This document shows, in pieces, positions 62,115-64,000 of a stretch of 64,000 bases of DNA. The notes under the pieces were generated by a model, which saw only the letters and a program-made list of their open reading frames with translations, was not told where the DNA came from and did no database searches. The stretch covers positions 326,863 to 390,862 of the forward strand of contig NZ_JACJRG010000002.1 in the NCBI RefSeq assembly GCF_014697125.1. Reading direction: 5' to 3'. How positions within the stretch are numbered: position 1 is the stretch's first letter; each line of letters begins with the position of its first letter. A program made the translations under genes and the position numbers. Origin of the DNA: Anabaena minutissima FACHB-250. Lineage in GTDB: Bacteria > Cyanobacteriota > Cyanobacteriia > Cyanobacteriales > Nostocaceae.

Positions 62115-63860
62115 TCACGCCACAGCCACCAGGCGAAACCCAACATTAAGGTAACTATAAGCATACGCGCGTCCATGACGAGCCATAGAACGGCAATAAC
62201 CAGCATTGTCTATCCAACTACCGCCACGCAGTAACCTGTATTCATTTATACCATCAAACCACGCACTACCATTATTCGGAGCTTGATTGTAATTTCCGTG
62301 CCACTCATCCTGACACCATTCCCATGCATTACCACACATATCAAATAAACCAAAGGGGTTGGCAGGGAATTCTCCAACTTCTGTTGTTTCCTGACGATAT
62401 TTACCTTTGGGAGCAGCACCATAGGTGGAATTGCCATCGTAATTTGCTAAATCCGTGGTAATTGTATTGCCAAAGTAAAAAGGTGTAGTTGTTCCGGCAC
62501 GACAAGCATATTCCCATTCTGCTTCACTGGGTAAGCGATAGCTTTTTCCGGTCTTCTTTGATAACCTGACGCAAAATTCAACCGCATCATCCCAAGAAAC
62601 ACTCTCTATAGGTCGATTAGCACCTTTAAAATTAGATGGGTCGGGATTTAAATCAATATTAACTTTATCAAAAGCGGCAACTGCTGCCCATTGCGCTTGG
62701 GTAACAGGAAATTTCCCCATAAAAAAGGATTGAATCGTGACGTTGTGCTGTGGACTTTCAGATTCATCTCTTTCTAGCTCATTCTCTGGTGAACCCATAA
62801 GGAATTTACCGCCACGAATGGACACCATGTCTAAAAACACACCATTACCCAACTCTTCAGTAAAAAACTTCGCACGTCCCCGACTACGGTTTATTTCAGC
62901 CTTTTTACCTACACCCAAAAATCCTGAACTTATTCCTGTTATTTTGGCAGTGGGAAATTCAAAAGTCGGAAACTGAATACCTGGGGAAGAAGTTGGTTTA
63001 GGCGATTCTCTTGTTTGTTGTTTTCGTAATTCAGCTTGCTGTTTTTCTTGTTCTTGGCGGAGTCTTTCAGCTTTTTGTCGTTGATCTTCTGCTCTTTCTT
63101 GTTCTTGGCGGAGTCTTTCAGCTTGCTGTCGCTGATATTCGGCTTCTTTTGGAGCAAATACTCGTGTTTCTATTGGTTCGACATCTTCATCCCGAAGATT
63201 TAAGATATTTTGTAAGTATTTTAAATCCTTGCGGTCTTTTTCTCTGAGTGGATATTGTCTGATCTCAGATAAGGCTTGTTCATAAGTTTGCAATTTTTCC
63301 TGGCGTTTTCGATAAGGTTCGAGAACCTCAAACTCAATTAAATTAGCCTCATCAACAGATAATCCCCAGTTATTCCGCAACACATTCAACGATATCCGTT
63401 TAACTCCAGAAATTTCCCCTTCATCTTCAAGAGCAATTTTCTCTACTTCCTTCCGATATTTCAGATGAGGATCATCCTTGGCTGATTTCGCCAACACAAG
63501 CCGATAACCCTCTTTTGCAGGATAAAACTCAGGTGTCATGGCGGGGGCTGCTTCTTGCACTTTGCTTTTCACATAATCATGCAATTCATCTACCGCAATC
63601 AAACCATCACCGTCTTTGTCGGCTGCACCTTTCTCAATTCCTTCTACTAGATAATGGGTGTAAATCGACAAGTCTAAATCATCGGAGTTAAACGCATATT
63701 GTGTAGAAGTAGAAGCCGTAAGAATTGCTCTACCCTCACCGCCTAAGTGTTGTTCTAGGTTAATTGTTCCACTATCTTTAGCTGTCAAACCCTTAGCAAA
63801 AGCACCACTAAAGCAGCAATCTAAAATTACTACTTGTCGCTTAGATTTGCTCTGGTTCAT
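62115..63860 (-). CDS. Caspase / EF-hand / coiled-coil / FGE-sulfatase domain protein, 5' end disrupted
   Basis: From ATG 63860 the protein begins inside a caspase (C14) domain: VVILDCCFSGAF holds the catalytic Cys16, but the upstream half with the His (GHG) is missing. The same frame stays open upstream to about 63904 (FLGGLVAGKNVHEW) until the IS630-type DNA, so the gene is interrupted. Next are an EF-hand at 81-92 (DKDGDGLIAVDE), a coiled coil at 238-284 made from duplicated RQ..ERLRQEQE units, and an FGE/SUMF1-type (C-type lectin fold) domain at ~340-580 (GGKFLMGS, YRLPSEAEWEYACRAG, LFDMCGNAWEWCQDEW, LLRGGSW, GFRLV). Orthocaspases fused to FGE are known in Nostoc and may act in stress or death-like responses, but this copy probably lacks activity. 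Confidence 0.8.
   Translation of the reverse strand: MNQSKSKRQVVILDCCFSGAFAKGLTAKDSGTINLEQHLGGEGRAILTASTSTQYAFNSDDLDLSIYTHYLVEGIEKGAADKDGDGLIAVDELHDYVKSKVQEAAPAMTPEFYPAKEGYRLVLAKSAKDDPHLKYRKEVEKIALEDEGEISGVKRISLNVLRNNWGLSVDEANLIEFEVLEPYRKRQEKLQTYEQALSEIRQYPLREKDRKDLKYLQNILNLRDEDVEPIETRVFAPKEAEYQRQQAERLRQEQERAEDQRQKAERLRQEQEKQQAELRKQQTRESPKPTSSPGIQFPTFEFPTAKITGISSGFLGVGKKAEINRSRGRAKFFTEELGNGVFLDMVSIRGGKFLMGSPENELERDESESPQHNVTIQSFFMGKFPVTQAQWAAVAAFDKVNIDLNPDPSNFKGANRPIESVSWDDAVEFCVRLSKKTGKSYRLPSEAEWEYACRAGTTTPFYFGNTITTDLANYDGNSTYGAAPKGKYRQETTEVGEFPANPFGLFDMCGNAWEWCQDEWHGNYNQAPNNGSAWFDGINEYRLLRGGSWIDNAGYCRSMARHGRAYAYSYLNVGFRLVAVA
62118..62222 (-). other. Candidate DGR variable region in the FGE C-terminus
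   Basis: Between RLLRGGSW and VGFRLVAVA the codons are mainly NNY type, with residues I, D, N, A, G, Y, H and S at positions where known DGR templates usually have AAY (Asn) codons. The FGE/C-lectin fold, the final GFRLV and the downstream hairpins all match DGR target proteins. No template region or reverse transcriptase is in the window, so this is a candidate only. Confidence 0.45.
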
Positions 63861-63915
63861 CCATTCATGTACATTTTTTCCAGCTACTAGTCCACCAAGG
63901 AAATTTTGCTGGGTA

Positions 63916-64000
63916 AGCCCCTCTAATTGATAAACTAGTCAAAAAAGGGGTTTATCATGGCGAAAAAGTATATTGTAGATTTAAGCGAAGAGGAAGTGTT
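63916..64000 (+). mobile_element. IS630-type element, left end (continues past window)
   Basis: Sequence after GGGTA at 63911-63915 looks like an IS end: AGCCCCT at 63916 and AGGGG near 63946 form an end-type inverted motif, and a transposase begins 41 bases in. A TA at 63914-63915 fits the TA target used by IS630 elements. The right end is outside the window, so the duplication cannot be checked. It interrupts the caspase gene. Confidence 0.6.
63957..64000 (+). CDS. IS630-family transposase, N-terminal part
   Basis: ATG 63957 opens MAKKYIVDLSEEEV and runs off the edge. This start (AKKY.VDL..EE) is typical of IS630-type transposases in Nostoc-type genomes. Only 14 complete codons are present, so the call is based on the first residues and the context of an IS end. 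Confidence 0.6.
   Translation, partial: MAKKYIVDLSEEEV

Noticed and set aside
62006..64000. A complete DGR system
   Set aside because: No open frame has reverse transcriptase motifs and no template region is visible in the window.
1..64000. tRNA or rRNA genes
   Set aside because: I read the intergenic gaps for cloverleaf or rRNA patterns and saw none; a computed scan would be needed to exclude short ones.

Overview
The window reads as chromosomal DNA of a filamentous, Nostoc/Anabaena-like cyanobacterium. Support comes from many HIP1-type GCGATCGC sites, a high-light-inducible chlorophyll-binding protein behind an HLR1-like box, cyanobacterial FurB, PurS/PurQ, ThyX and CyRepA1-type proteins, a XisI relic, and intergenic short tandem repeats of the kind common in this group. 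The genus is an inference; no marker RNA gene is present.

Region 1 (1-32.6 kb, minus strand) holds two very large surface or secreted-type genes. The first is open from its ATG at 24770 to the left edge (at least 8,256 codons) and leaves the window unfinished. It has an N-terminal DUF4347 domain, many copies of a ~120-residue repeat carrying an NRTG motif, two clusters of a second ~80-100-residue repeat, a long beta-rich part with EF-hand-like loops, an RTX-like glycine/aspartate stretch and a filamentous-haemagglutinin-like end. The second (2,085 aa) also starts with DUF4347, followed by cadherin-like repeats and a DUF4114 C-terminus. Between them are a 93-aa unknown gene and an ISAs1 transposase relic.

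Region 2 (32.7-41 kb) is accessory. It has a TnsB-like and a XisI relic, an oxidoreductase cluster (ABM protein, SMP-30-like propeller, two SDRs, a LysR regulator), a Uma2 protein, an ACP-like protein whose phosphopantetheine serine is replaced by glutamate, and a 650-aa protein with an HsdR-N-like start.

Region 3 (41-55 kb) is mostly housekeeping: purQ and purS, furB, a TetR/P450 pair, NfeD/stomatin, rph, adk, a CobO-like protein without a P-loop, dcd and thyX, a HLIP gene, a redoxin, a broken aroA fragment and a cytoplasmic-type alpha-amylase.

Region 4 (55-64 kb) has a lipoprotein, a penicillin/AHL-acylase-family enzyme, a CyRepA1-type plasmid replication protein, and a caspase / EF-hand / coiled-coil / FGE protein. 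The 5' end of that last gene is cut by an IS630-type element running off the right edge. Its C-terminus looks like the variable region of a diversity-generating retroelement target, and a nested cruciform-forming sequence lies just downstream. No reverse transcriptase is in the window.

The best leads for something under-described are the giant repeat protein with its DUF4347 head, the DGR-like end of the caspase/FGE gene with its cruciform, the serine-less ACP-like protein beside the HsdR-N-like protein, and the transposon relics between 32.7 and 33.4 kb.
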